Assembly: GCA_963921195.1 (NCBI GenBank)
Contig: OY992539.1
Coordinates: 136,945,453-137,009,452 of the forward strand
Direction of reading: 5' to 3'
Source: Pegoplata infirma
Lineage: Eukaryota; Arthropoda; Insecta; Diptera; Anthomyiidae
Length of the DNA: 64,000 nucleotides
A program made the position numbers and the translations under genes. The notes below the pieces were generated by a model. It saw only the letters and a program-made list of their open reading frames with translations, made no database searches and was not told the origin of the DNA. Shown piece after piece: positions 1 to 12,099 of the stretch. The stretch's first letter is position 1; the number at the start of each line of letters is the position of its first letter.

Positions 1-1023
1 GTACCAATTATCGAATAAAAAAGTGCTAAAGTTCGCGAATGACATCCAAGAGGTTGAAATTAGGTCCATAATGATTCCCGCTATTGTTCTCAATACTTCT
101 CTTCATCATAAGATAATTCGTAAAAAATCGATTAGAATTAAATATAATTACAAAATGGTGAAAGTAAAGATCGCGAATGACATCCATAGATACCTAATCC
201 ACCATGATTCCCGCTAATTCATAAAACACCGATTAGAATAAAAAACTTAATTTTATTGCAATGAAAGAATCCATAAGAAGGTCCCGTGTTAAGGATAAAT
301 GAAGACATAGTTAAAAAAAAAAATGTAAAGAACGAGAAAGAAAAATATTACCATAAAAAAAATCCAAAGTTCAAGGACCTTAATCACTAGATAAAAAATC
401 TGCAAAAATAACTTCGGGCCCCAAGTTGGGAGCCAAACATATTTTTTCGTCATTGTTACAAATTCAAATTGTTCTCAATACATCTCTTCATCTTAAGATA
501 ATTCGTAAAAGATCGATTAGAATTAAATAAATTAATTTTATTGAAACGAAAGGCTCTATCACAATGTCCCGTGTTAAGGATAAATAAGGTTATAGTGAGA
601 AAAAGAAAAATGTAAAGAACGAGAAAGGAAAATATCAGAAAAAATCGAAAGTTCAAGGACCTCAATCACTAGACAGTACATCCGCAAAAATAACTTCGGG
701 CCCCAAGCTGGGAGCCAAATATATTTTTTTTGTCGTTGTTACAATTTCAAATTTGAATGGTTTTCGGAATTCCCGCAAAACAAACCCATTTGAACTATAT
801 ACCCGTACTCTTCAACAACAATATTTGTTGTATATTTAGAAAAGAAAAACAAATAAGTTGGCCAAAAAAGCAAACATTGCCAGAGAAAACTCTTTCCAGC
901 TAACTTGGTGTATATTGGTTATGGGCCTTAGGCTAGGAAAACATTATTTTAGGATTAGTTTGGATAAATAGAAATAGTAGAATATAGTACCAATTAGCTA
1001 ATAAAAAGTAGTAAAGTTCGCGA

Positions 1024-1440
1024 ATGACATCCATAGAGGCCGAAGTTGAGAAAAGAGTGGCAAAGATTTTTCCTCCCTTTAGTGTGCCATATCAGACTGA
1101 GAAATTCCACCAGGCTAAACCAAAGTTCCGAATGGAGATCAGCTCTGGGGTAGATTTACCCGAAATAATACCGAGAAATGCCCGTCACTTGACTAAACCA
1201 AAGTTGAGATAAAAGACACACTTGGCAATCATTTATTAGGGCTTATATTCGAAATTTGTTCAAATATAACTTCACAGATAAATCTGACCAAATTAAAATT
1301 GACCTAGGCAAGTGTCGATAGAAAAGGAAAGCGCCGATCAAGAAACTGTTCAACATTTTTCGAACAGAGTATCGAGAACCGAACAAAACCTCGAGAGACT
1401 AACTATACCTCAAATATTATCAGAACGCATGTCCCATCTA
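1024..1440 (+). pseudogene. Decayed copy of the coding-like segment at 5096-5808
   Basis: This stretch resembles the coding-like segment at the array's right end (a shared stretch near 1395-1425 and 5645-5690 reads ACTAACTATACCTCAAATAT) but is broken by stops and has lost about 30 bp corresponding to 5680-5708. An open frame of 62 codons at 1024-1212 is what remains. A third, worse copy lies at 4330-4600. The function of the ancestral sequence is not recognised. Confidence 0.45.
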
Positions 1441-4400
1441 AAGGATAAATGAAGATATAGTTAGAGAAAGAAAAAAGTAAAGAACAAGAAAGAAAAATAT
1501 TATCATAAGAAAAAATCTAAACTTCAAGGGCATCAATCACTAGATAACAAATCCGCAAAAATAACTTCGGGCCCCAAGTTGGGAGCCAAATATTTTTTTT
1601 CTTCGTATTTGTTGCAAATTCAAATTTGAATGATTCTTAGAATTCCCGACTTTCCATAAAACAAACCCGTTTGTACTATATACCCGTACTCTTCAACAAC
1701 AATATTTGTTGTATATTTAGAAAACATTATTTTAGGATTAGTTTAGATAAATAGAACGTAGAATATAGTACCAATTAGCTAATGAAAAGTACTTAAGTTT
1801 GCGAACGACATCCATAGAGGCCGAAGTTATGTCCACTATGATTTCCGCTATTGTTCTCAATACATCTCTTCATTTTAAGATACTTCGTAAAAGATCGATT
1901 AGAATAAAAGAAATTAATTTTATTGAAACGAAAGACTCTATCACAATGTCCCGTGTTAAGGATAAATGAAGACATAGTTAGATAAAGAAATATGTAACGA
2001 ACGAGAAAGAAAAATATTACGATCAGAAAAAACCGAAAGTCCAATGGCTCAATCACTAGACATTAAATCCGCAAAATAACTTCGGGCCCCAAGTTGGGAG
2101 CCAAATATTTTTTCCTTCGTATTTGTTACAAATTCAAATTTAAATGATTTTTAGAATTCCCGCCTTTCCTTAAAACAAACTTGTTTGTACTATATACCCG
2201 TACTCTTCAACAACAATATTTGTTGTATATTTAGAAAACAACAACAAATAAGTTGGGCAAAAAAGCAAATATTGTCAGAGAAAACTCTTTCACAGCTAAC
2301 TAGGTGTATATTGGTGATATTCCATAGGCTAGGAAAACATTATTTTAGGATTAGTTGGGGTAAATAGAAATAGTAGAATAAAGTACCAATTACCGAATAA
2401 AAAAGTGCTAAAGCTCGCGAATGATATCCATAGAGGTTGAAATTATGTCCATAATGATTTCCGCTGTTGTTCTCTTCATCTTAAGATAATTCGTAAAAGA
2501 TCGATTGGAACTAAAGAAATTAATTTGATAAGATGATGATAATCCTAACAACAAAATGGTGACACTGTAACGATCCTTACACCCCTTGGCAATCCCACTT
2601 AAAGGACGAAGCTTCCTACTGGAACGGGCCGTGCTTGGTGTTGGGAGTATGTATTGCCCCTTCAGAAGCAGGTTCAGGATCGCTCCAAAAATATTTATAA
2701 ATTAGGTATCAAAGGCAAACATTATCATAAAACTGGAAAGACGTTTAAGTTTCGCATAAATAACTTCGGACCCCAAGTTGGGAGCCAAACATATTTTTCG
2801 TCAGTGCTACAAATTCAAATTTAAATGATTTTTGGAATTCCCGCCTTTCCGTAAAACAAACCCGTTTGTACTATATATAACTAGGTGTATATTAGTGATG
2901 TTCCTTAGGCAAGAAAAACATTATTTTAGAATTAGTTTGGATAAATAGAAATAGTAGAATATAGTACCAACTAACTAATGAAAAGTACTAAAGTTCACGA
3001 ATTACATCCATAGAGGCCGAAGTAAGGTCCATTATGATTCGCGCTATTGTTCTCAATACTTCACTTCATCTTAAGATAATTCGTAAAAGATCGATTAGAA
3101 TTAAACAAATTAATTTAATATGATGACAACAATCCTAATAACAAAATGGTGAAAGTAAAGTTCGCGAATGACATCCATAGAGGCCGAAATTAGGTCCACT
3201 TTAATTTCCTTTATGTTCTCAATACTTCTCTTCATCTTAAAATACTTCGTAAAAGATCGATTAGAATTAAAGAAACTAATTTTATTGAAATGAAAGAATC
3301 TATCACAGAGTCCCGTGTTAAGTATAAATGAGGATATAGTTAGAGAAAGAAAAATGTAAAGAACGAAAAAGAAAAATATTACCATCAGAAAATGTAGAAA
3401 ATTCAAGGACCTCAATCACAAGATAAAAAACATATTTTTTTCGTCGTTGTTACAAATTTAAATATTCATGGTTTTTGGAATTCCCGCCTTTCCGTAAAAC
3501 AAACCCTCTTCAACGACAATATTTGTTGTATATTTAGAAAACAATAACAAATAAGTTGGGTAAAAAGCAAACATTGCCAGAAAAAACTCTTTTACAGCTA
3601 ACTAGGTGTATATTGATGATGTCCCTTAGGCTAGGAATAGCTTGGATAAATAGAAATAGTGGAATATAGTACCAACTAAATAATGAAAAGTACTAAAGTT
3701 CGCGAATGACATCCATAGAGGCCAAATTTAGGTCCACTACGATTTCCGCTTTTGTTCTCTTCATCGTAAGATAATTCGGAAAAGATCGATTAGATTTTGA
3801 GAAATTAATTTTATTGAAACGAAAGAATCTATCACAATGTCCCGTGTTAAGGATAAATGAGGTTATAGTTAGAGAAAGAAAAATGTAAAGAACGAGAAAG
3901 AAAAATATTACCGTAAGAAAAAATCGAAACTTCAAGGGCCTCAATCACTAGATAAAAAATCCGCAAAAATAACTTCGGGCCCCAAGTTGGGAGCCAAATA
4001 TTTTTTTCTTCGTATTTGTTGCTAATTCAAATTTGAATGATATTTAGAATTCCCACCTTTCCATAAAACAAACCTGTTTGTACTATATACCCGTACTCTT
4101 CAACAACAATAATTGTTGTATATTTAGAAAACATTATTTTAGGATTAGTTTGGATAAATAGAATGTAGAATATAGTGCCAATTAGCTAATGAAAAGTACA
4201 AATGTTCGCGAAAGACATCCATAGAGACCAAAGTAAGGTCCATCATAATTCCCGCTATTGTTCTCAATACTTCTCTCCATCTTAAGATAATTCGTAAAAG
4301 ATCGATTAGAATTAAAAACATTAATTTGATATGACCCATAACATTCGGCAATTATTTTTAAGGGCTTATAGAGAAAATTTGTTCAAATATAACTCCACAG

Positions 4401-5095
4401 ATAAATAAAGGCCAAACGAAAATGTTAAGTGTGGTAAGAAATAGAACAGAACTCGAAAGTGAAATATTGGAAAAGTTGGTCAGATAGAGTATCGAAGACC
4501 GAACCCGAACCCCGGTACACTAACTCTACCTCTAATATCATCAGCACATGGAATTGGAACGAAAGACTCTATCACAATGTCCCGTCTAAAGGATAAATGA
4601 TGATAGATAAAAAAAATCCTCAAAAATAACTTCGGGCCCCAAGTTGGGAGCCAAATATTTTTTTTTCGTTGTTGCAAATTTAAATGATTTTTGGAATTCC
4701 CGGCTTTTTTAATTAGAAAAGAATAACAAATAAGTTTTCCAAAAAAGCAAACATTGCAGGAGAAAAGTCTTTCACATCTAACTAGGTGTATTTTGGTGAT
4801 GTTCCTTAGGATAGGAAAATATTATTTTAGGATTAGTTTGGATAAATATAATGTAGAATATAGTACCAATTAGCTTATATGATTCCCGCTATTGGTCCTC
4901 ATACTTCTCTTAATCTTATGATAATTCGTAAAAGATTAATAGGAATTCAGGAAATTAATTTGATATGATGATGACAATCCCAAATAACAAAATGTTTGGA
5001 AATGACATTTTAATGATCCTTCCACCCACTGGCTTACCTCTTCAGGGACGAAGCTACCTACTGGTACCGGCCGTTCTCAGAGTTAGGAGTGCGTC

Positions 5096-5808
5096 TTGTC
5101 CCTGCAGAGGCAGGTCCAGGTTCGCTACAAAGAATTTAATAATTTAGGAAACAAAAGCAAACCTTATCGTAATACTGGAGGGTCGTTAATAACTAAAGAA
5201 AGGGTTTGCATAGATAAACAGCAAGAGTTGTCTAAACTTTTCAATATTGCTGCCTACCACAACAATAATTATGTATATCAGCCTGATATTTTATTATTCA
5301 GTGAAGCATTTCAGTAGGCAATGAATAAATACTTATCAAAAAGTTTAAGTCATCAGCGACAGCAAACAAAAGAAAAGAAAAGTGTGGCTTCTCCTGATAG
5401 CTACAAACATATCAGACAGAAAACCGCCACCAGGTTAAACCAAAGTTCGGAATTGAGATATCAAATTTTAGTGCAGACTGGAAATAATACCGAGCAAATC
5501 CCGTCACCAGACTACAAAATGGTTGAGATGAAAGGTACATTCGGCAATCATTTATATGGAATTAGTGTCGATAGAAAAGAAATCGTGATGAAAAAAGGAA
5601 AACCTCGATGAAGAAATTTCCAGGCAGAGTACCAAAACCAAACCCCGATAGACTAACTATACCTCAAATATTATCAGAACGCGGATTTGAAACGAAAGAC
5701 TTCATCACAATGCCTCATCTAAAGAGCCCATCAGACGACAGACAAATCTTACCATTTAAATCCAACGGCTCATTTTTTTTTCTGAAAATATTTGCATTCG
5801 GTCGTTAG
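5096..5808 (+). pseudogene. Unrecognised coding-like segment with one stop and one frameshift
   Basis: One frame stays open from 5096 to 5608 except for a single TAG at 5315-5317. It ends at a TGA that overlaps an ATG (5608-5611) opening a second frame to 5808. The two frames look like one protein of about 235 residues broken once by a stop and once by a shift: it is hydrophilic, rich in K, Q and S, with no membrane segment or recognised motif. Related, more decayed copies occur near 1024-1440 and 4330-4600, so this is the best-preserved member of a duplicated family. It could be a host exon captured and multiplied in the array, or the remains of an unknown mobile element. No function can be assigned. 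Confidence 0.4.
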
Positions 5809-6060
5809 ACAAATTGTAAGATTTGTCAGTTGTCTGATTGGCGCTCAAAGGATAAATGGAAAAAGAGACAGATATATTACCAAAAGAAAAATCGAAAGTT
5901 CAGTGGCCGCAATCACTAGACAATAAATCTGCAAAAATAACTTCAGGCCCCAAGTTGGGAGCCAAATTTTTTTTTCTTCGTCATTGTTACAAATTCAAAT
6001 TTGAATAATTTTTGGAATTCCGCCTTTCCGTAACACAAAACCTGTTTGTACTATTTATCT

Positions 6061-6309
6061 CTTTTTTTTTGGGAAGAGAGGGGGGGGTGGCTTTTGCCCA
6101 CTCCAGAAACGTCTAGCTACGCTTATGCTCTAGACGATATTCCAATTTGTTTGGTCCACATTGTTTCATTAATCTTAGCCATATTTTTTTTCATTTTAGA
6201 GCAAAATACACCTAAATACATAAGTTAACGTATCAAAACTTTCTTCAATTTTATTCGATTCTACGAAATTCTAAAAACAAAAAAACCTGAGAACGTTAGT
6301 AATTCTGCT
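6061..6309. other. Unassigned spacer
   Basis: No gene or repeat family recognised between the array and the LINE relic. It contains a short G-run near 6081-6090. Confidence 0.5.
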
Positions 6310-7260
6310 GAAAAGTAGTTGGGTTGTTAGTGGCTGCTGACGATTTACATCTGCACACGTAGACTCTAAATTCCGTTGTGATGCCACGGGACTGTAATAG
6401 GTTTTCACGTCCGACAAATCAGAAAGATCGTGCAGATCCGTAGATACCAGTGAAACAAGTCTCTACCCTAAAAGTGCCGGGCAATGGTATATTACGTGCT
6501 CGATAGTTTCCAACTCCTCTTTATCTATGCTACTCCGGAAAAAGGCATTCGACGACACATTCAGTCTGCGTGCTTCCATATAAGACAGTGTCCGGTTATA
6601 GCAACCACCGTCGAAATCTCTCCCCTTGGAAGCGATATCAACTCACTCGTGTGCTTCTGTTTAAGAGAAAGACAAACCTGCCGTGGTGTCTCATATAGGA
6701 TCAATAAAGGATTGAATATTGAAAAACGAAAACTTTATTTTTTATAAAATTTTATTTCCGTATTGAACAAAATTTAAAGTAATACTTAATAAAAAATATT
6801 TTTGGATTCTTGAAATATTTACAAATTATTCTGACAATAAAAACAAAGAAATCGAACGGAGTATGTAGGTTAGGAATCCCTACAACTCACACGTCCATCC
6901 ATTTGTCCATCTTTGATTAGTCTTCGTCTCGGAACAAAACCGTAGTTTCTAGATGCATACCAACACATTCCAATTTTGTTGGAACCTGTTAGGTAGCTCC
7001 CAGTCTTGCAAGCTCATCGACTTTGCAATCCCTTGAATATCTTTGTGCCCTTGGGACCCATATGAGTCGTATGTGCTTGTGCAAAGTGCTTGGCCATCTT
7101 TTTTAAAAACGTGCGGCAGTTAAGAGCAGATCTTGTTTTCAGAAACATTGACTCCAGGGACTTTAAGATCCGCAAGAACCCTTTTAAATGCACGATCCAA
7201 TTTCAACTCTTAACAGGATCGCTTCATCAGATTCGCATCAGGCTCCAACAACGGCCAGTC
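6310..7260 (-). pseudogene. LINE relic: RNase H C-terminal part, tail and 3' UTR
   Basis: On the minus strand the sequence matches the LINE copies at 10019-12090 and 55180-56300: the segment after the RNase H domain (around 6990-7150), the Cys/His tail with a CPAL-like end near 6480-6560, and the 3' UTR near 6310-6420. AT-rich sequence at about 6720-6860 interrupts it. Frames are broken throughout. The parent is a non-LTR retrotransposon of the I/Loa/R1-like groups that carry RNase H after reverse transcriptase (family level inferred). Confidence 0.6.
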
Positions 7261-7299
7261 ACATTCATCAGTGATATGAGCTCTTCCTTTATTATTTGT

Positions 7300-8180
7300 T
7301 TGTAATTATCGCGCCAACAATTCGATTTTCAAATTTGTACCAAAATAAAGTACATTTGCAAGAAACTTTCTCATCCCCAACAATTATACACAGAAAATTT
7401 CTTATTTACCTGTTTGTGTTGCCTGACTGACTGCCTGCGTAGCTTCCCATAATGACCAACTAACTCTGTTTTCATTGGTCATATTGTGTGTGTTATTGTT
7501 GTTGTTTTCCCATATTTGACTAGGAGTATTAGTTATTCAAATTTAGTAGCTGCTGCTGTTGTTGTTTTTGTTGTTCTAACCCTCATTTCTAGATTAATTT
7601 TACCCTTTTTTGCGGTTATTGCTTGTTCTCTCTCTTAGCCATATTTTAGTTTAACGTTAACTCTCATTACGATTTTGGCTTTTGCTACGTTAGTATAAGT
7701 AGATAGACGAACAAAAAACAACACAAAATAAAAGAGTTATTTTTCTTTTGGCTTTTGGTTAGGATTTATTGTTTTTGTCAAGTTTAGTTTGTACAGGTTT
7801 TTCCCCCTGTTTCTTGTTATGTTTTAGGTGCGAAAGAGATGGCTGTATTAATTGGATTTTATAATGAACGGGGGGAGGGGTGGTGATAGGGTTGGGAAAA
7901 ATTCATTGTATTGTTTAGAAATTATTTTGCATTTTAATGGATTTAATTAATAGTTGATATATTGTACAAATATAGATTAAAATAACTAATCGGTTTAAAA
8001 TAGAATTGTGGAATTTAACAAGAATTGGAAGAAAAAATTGATACAATAGAGATAAGTATGAAGTGTGGGAGCACTTAAGGCTTAAAAATTACACTATAAG
8101 GTTCCCCAGCAACTGGGTATCTGTACAAGCAGTAGCAGAACTGACAAACTCATTAAATGGAGCAACACATTTGTCAGACT
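7300..8180. other. Unassigned AT-rich stretch
   Basis: No coding frame or element end recognised. It has GTTGTTGTT-type runs near 7495-7575 and a G-rich patch near 7869-7893. Confidence 0.5.
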
Positions 8181-8196
8181 TTGACTTTGGCACTTA

Positions 8197-8253
8197 GGTT
8201 GTAAGTGGCTGCTGACGTTTTACGTCAACACACGTAGACTCTGAGGTCCATTG
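8197..8253 (-). mobile_element. 57-bp LINE 3' tail insertion with its own target duplication
   Basis: The 57 bp match the 3' UTR of the local RNase-H LINE on the minus strand (the sequence around GGCTGCTGACG also occurs near 6325). They are flanked by the 15-bp direct repeat TGACTTTGGCACTTA (8182-8196 and 8254-8268). Target-primed reverse transcription that stops almost at once gives exactly this structure: an extreme 5' truncation with an intact target duplication. Confidence 0.7.
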
Positions 8254-8441
8254 TGACTTTGGCACTTAAAGTGCTTCAAGGTGGAGCATCTTGAACAAAA
8301 ACAATCGGTTTTGTACGTGATGTCCAGAAAACCGTAAACTGAACAACAGTGAACTCCCCGAGGGTGGTCGTTATACGTACACAGTATAATCCTCTTTTTT
8401 TTGTCCCATAAAACTAACACTATACTAAAACTTCCATTCTT

Positions 8442-8916
8442 CAGAGTTCTCTGAAAGATCTATCTAAATGGGCAAGCAGCTGTGGTCTGAAAGTTAATTC
8501 AAGTAAAACGAAGCTTGTCTTGATAACGTGGAAAAATAAGATTCCTGTTTTTGATCCTATTTCTCTGGACGGTACTGTACCCGCCTTCCCAGATGGAGCC
8601 AAGTATCTTAAAGTATTTCTAGATAGGAAGTTAAATTTCAGGCGTAATATTGAGGAAAGGGTAAGAAAAGCAACGATTGCCTTATATTCCTATAAAAGGG
8701 CCATTGGAAAACTATGGGGCTTTAGCCCTAAAGTCGTTCATTGGATTTATACAGCATTGGTGCTTCCAATTCTAAAAGGGAAATGCGTCTTTATCACGAA
8801 GGAACAGAGAATGGCGTCGATGTGCATAACTGGTGCTCTTCGAACTACAGCTACAGCTGCATTAGAAATCATCCTTCACCTGATACCATTGGAGGACATA
8901 CATATTGAGTAGGCAG
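8442..8916 (+). pseudogene. LINE reverse transcriptase, C-terminal part
   Basis: An open frame from 8442 to the stop at 8910-8912 encodes the end of a non-LTR reverse transcriptase: the LKVNSSKTKLVL block, then a YLKVFLDRKLNF block, an RKATIALYSYKRA helix region and the thumb-like segment ending LEDIHIE. A hAT element interrupts it exactly at 8917; the same LINE resumes at 10027 with its RNase H domain. Everything upstream of 8442 (endonuclease and palm) is missing, so the copy is 5'-truncated and dead. Clade assignment (I/Loa/R1-like) rests on the RT-RNase H order. Confidence 0.75.
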
Positions 8917-10018
8917 TTGAGATGGGAGCGTGAGCTCACGACAGTATTTTTCCAATCACGCACACTCACTCACGAGCTTTTGTAATATACACACACTCGC
9001 TCACACTGACTCACAATCACGTGAGTAAATTTAATACAACTCACACTCACGTGCACTCATACAAGCTTCACTCACACTCACGTTGACTCATACTAACGAA
9101 ACTCTAATTTGTACAAAAAAAGTTAAAATATCAAAAATTTAACAAAATTCGTAGCAAAATTTGAATTTTTGCCAAATTTTCCAAAATTTTCTTGCTTTTT
9201 TTTGGGAACAAATTTAAAGTTAAGCCAAATTTGATATTTGTTACTCCTTTTTTTGGGACAAAAGGAAGTATAACAAGTAAAAAAGTTAAATTCGGCCTTG
9301 CCAAATGTAGTGATACCCTCCACAAATTCAAAAAGATTATTGCAAAAAACTTTATTTAAAAGAAAATTACTCTTGGAATTTTATTTTTTTTTAAATTCCG
9401 CGACAAAAAAATGTTGGGGAAAAAAAAATCCGCGATTTTTTTTACCAAAAATATGTTTGTACTTGTTTAAATACCATTTGATGTTCAATTATGTTTACAT
9501 ATGTCAACCAGCAGCCGAATTAAAGCATTTTGTATTTTTAGGTTATGTTGAATGTACTAAAATTTTTGAGGTGTCCTTACATTTTCGTTCATAACCATTA
9601 AACCGCTGAACCGATATCGCTCAAATGTAATACCAAACTTTGTCGGGAGAACTTTCAATAAATATGTTGAGTTTCTGTCATCTCCGTGTAATATTTTGGG
9701 CGTGATCACCATTTCCACAGACAGACGGACATCGCTAGAATGTCTTAAAATCGATCGGTGATCATGAATATATATTTTGATGAGTTACAAACGGAATGAC
9801 AAACCTATATGTACCCTCTAACTAAGACGATGATATGAAAAGAAAAGAAATCAAGCAAACTCACGCAAAAAAATCGACTCACGCACACTCACTAAATCAA
9901 AAATCTTTCTCAAGCAAACTCAGTCACGCAATTTTTTTTTCACTCACTCACGATCACGTGAGTAAAATTGAGTGCAGTCATACTCAAATGTGACTAATCT
10001 GCTCATGTGCCATCTAAA
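8917..10018. mobile_element. hAT-like non-autonomous element (TTGAGATGGGA/TAGAGATGGGC family), copy 1
   Basis: An exact 8-bp duplication GTAGGCAG (8909-8916, 10019-10026) flanks the element, which interrupts a LINE. The ends are short degenerate inverted repeats (TTGAGATGGGA; the reverse complement of the right end is TTTAGATGGCA). Subterminal regions are packed with CACTCACTCACG-type repeats, shared with the copy at 16307-16904. A rolling-circle element sits inside. No transposase is present. The 8-bp duplication points to the hAT superfamily. Confidence 0.75.
9274..9836 (-). mobile_element. Rolling-circle (DINE-1/Helentron-like) element, nested
   Basis: The left edge is ACAAGTAAAAAAGTTAAATT followed by the CGGCCTTGCC partial hairpin and ATACCCTCCAC; the right part has a short (GTCY) core read on the minus strand, near 9718-9735, and ends near TATGTACCCTC. 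Order and motifs match the better copies at 41508-42417 and 31142-32157. It lies inside the hAT copy 8917-10018. Confidence 0.6.
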
Positions 10019-11324
10019 GTAGGCAGTATGCGGCTACATCGGAAATTCGACTTACAATTAGCGAGATCTTTAAGAGTATAACAATACCACAAAATGTGGA
10101 CTGTACTCCCTCTATGAGCCTTTTTGAGCGCCACTTTACCACTATGATACCATCCAGGGAGTCTTGAATGAGGGGCATTCCGAGTAGTGCGGCCACCATA
10201 AATTTTTACATGGATGGATCGAGGCTGCACGAACAAGTGGGCTTTGGTATCTATTCGGAAGAGCTTGGATTTAGCCTGGCATGAAGATTAGCAGATTATT
10301 GCAGTGTTTACCAGACAGAGATGCTGGCAATAAAGGAAGTGACTGACTGGTTGAGTTGCAATGTCTTGTCTACAACCACAGTCAACATCTATTCAAGTCC
10401 CTGGAGTAAATGTTTTTAAAAACAAAATCTGCCGCACGACTTTAAATGAGATCGCCAAGTAGTTTGACATATGACTCATTTTGGTCCCAGGGCACAGAGA
10501 ATTTCAAGGTGATTGCAAAGCCGATGAGCTTGCAAAACTGGAAACTACCTTACAGGTTCCAACAGAATTCGAATGTGTTGGTATGCCTCCAACTTGCAAG
10601 CGAAACCTATGGCTTTGATCCGCGACGGAGACTAATCAGAGATGGGGATATGATTGGATGTGTGAGACTTCACGACAGATTTGTCCTTCTTTTAATCATA
10701 AGCGCACAAGTGAGATGGTATCGCTTAGAATGTGTTGGTATTCCTATAGAAACTTGCAAGCAAAATAAAGCCGTATATGTTTCTTGACGGAGCCTAATCA
10801 GAGATGAGCACATGGTTAGACGTGTGAAACTGCACTACAGATTTGGACTTCTCTTAATCTTAATTTTAAGAGTAGAGATTTCGACAGATTTACGAATCTG
10901 GTAAAGAAATATTCTAGGGATTGCAAACCCGATGAGCTTGCAAGACTGGGAAACTACCTTACAGGCTTCAACCGAATTGGAATGTGTTGGTATGCCTCTA
11001 AAAATTTCTAAGCAAAACCTAAGGCTTTGTTCCTAGACGGAGACTAATCAGAGATGGGCATATGGATGGATGTGTGAGACTACACGACAGATTTGGCCTT
11101 CTCTTAATCAGCAGCGCACAAGTGAACTGATATCGTTTGGAATGTGTTGGAATTCCTCTAGAAACTTGCAAGAGACTGAGACTAATCAGAGATGGGCTCA
11201 TGTTGAATGTGCCGTCAAATATATTTTTCCGGTGTTGCATGGATGAGGTGGATTTGGAAACTATCGATTATTTTATCTACCATTGCCCGGCACTTTCTGG
11301 TCAGAGATTTGCTTCACTGGGATC
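10019..11324 (+). pseudogene. LINE RNase H domain and tail, internally duplicated
   Basis: This continues the LINE interrupted at 8917. RNase H begins near 10200 (FYMDGSRLHEQVGFG), continues through DYCSVYQTEMLAIKEV and ends with a degraded block near 10475-10540 (ADELAK-like). A segment ending in GAATGTGTTGGTAT plus a RRRLIRDG/NQRWAH-like block occurs four times (near 10570, 10729, 10980 and 11139), showing local tandem duplications. The tail carries a Cys/His motif (CCMDEVDLETIDYFIYHCPAL split across frames, near 11230-11295). Stops and shifts are frequent. A hAT element interrupts it at 11325. Confidence 0.7.
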
Positions 11325-11933
11325 AAAGCTTCGAAGGATTTCATTCCTTCATTCGATTTGGCATTCTAAATGAAAATTTAGTGATTGCATTCCCCAATCA
11401 CATTTGAGCGAATTAAATGATTAAATGCATTCATTTTTTTTTTTCATTCGACTTTTAAAAATCGAATGCTTTCCATTGCGAATGCAATCGATTTTCTTTT
11501 CGTTCACTTTGAAAAATCGAATGGCTTATTCATTCATTTCATAAAAAACTTTAAAAAAAAACAAGTAAGAGTGTTAAATTCGGCTGTGCCGAATCTTTTA
11601 TACCCTCCAACACGTTTAAAATTAAAAAAAAATATCGCAGGATTCAAAATTGGGGCCCAATAAGGTCATCACATATAAACAGGGTCGGCGATACTATGGA
11701 CTAAAATTTGGTTACGATTTCCACTATCTATTTAAAAAATCGATTGCATTCGCAGTGGAATGATAAAAAATCGAATGCATTCAATTTTCTAAATCGAATG
11801 AAAAAGAAATCGATTGCATTCCAAGACCTGCATTCTATGTTAATTTAGAAAATCTAATGCATTCACTGACTATGAAAATTGAGATTTTTTTTGGGAATTC
11901 ATTCGAAAAGGACATAATTCTTCGAAGCTCTGA
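11325..11933. mobile_element. hAT-like MITE (AAAGCTTCGAAGGAT ends)
   Basis: The duplication CTGGGATC (11317-11324 and 11934-11941) flanks it; the uninterrupted LINE join is reconstructed by the copy near 56230. The inverted ends are AAAGCTTCGAAGGAT and, reverse-complemented, AGAGCTTCGAAGAAT. The interior repeats AATCGAATGCATTC-like motifs in both directions. It holds a rolling-circle fragment at 11556-11720. Confidence 0.7.
11556..11720 (-). mobile_element. Rolling-circle element fragment
   Basis: ACAAGTAAGAGTGTTAAATT is followed by the perfect hairpin ATTCGGC-TGT-GCCGAAT and TTTTATACCCTCCAAC, as at 24658. Only about 165 bp of the terminal part remains. Confidence 0.6.
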
Positions 11934-11941
11934 CTGGGATC

Positions 11942-12090
11942 TAGGGAGCTGCACGATCTTTCTGATTTGTCAATGTAAAAATTCAATATCTAAGGAGTTT
12001 CATATTGGTTTAACGGCAAGGACTATTAGGGAAACCTATTACGGTCCCGTGGTATCACATCGGACCTTAGAGTCTACCTTATAACCTAAC
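11942..12090 (+). pseudogene. LINE 3' end
   Basis: Sequence beginning GGGAGCTGCACGATC and ending in CTTATAACCTAACCTACC matches the LINE tail at 56240-56300 and 59316-59400. The AACCTA-type tail is typical of this LINE's 3' terminus, also seen at 47250-47270. Confidence 0.6.
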
Positions 12091-12099
12091 CTACCATAA

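Larger units (their letters stand above)
1..6060. repeat. Degenerate tandem array of 500-900-bp units
   Basis: About eight diverged copies of one sequence follow each other. Landmarks recur: AACTTCGGGCCCCAAG near 411, 692, 1561, 2075, 2759, 3967, 4628 and 5938; TTGTTGTATATTTAG near 826, 1706, 2220, 3523 and 4117; a segment ending in GTCCCGTGTTAAGGAT in most units. Spacing varies from about 280 to 1300 bp because copies carry deletions. Four copies keep related minus-strand reading frames of 69-101 codons with a hydrophobic start (456-665, 1793-2056, 3110-3415, 3693-3944). I do not recognise the unit; it has no clear terminal repeats or transposase. Confidence 0.75.

Noticed and set aside
1..6060. 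Could the regular repeats be a CRISPR array?
   Set aside because: Units are 500-900 bp, diverged and irregular, with no short identical repeats separated by unique spacers, and all other evidence is eukaryotic.
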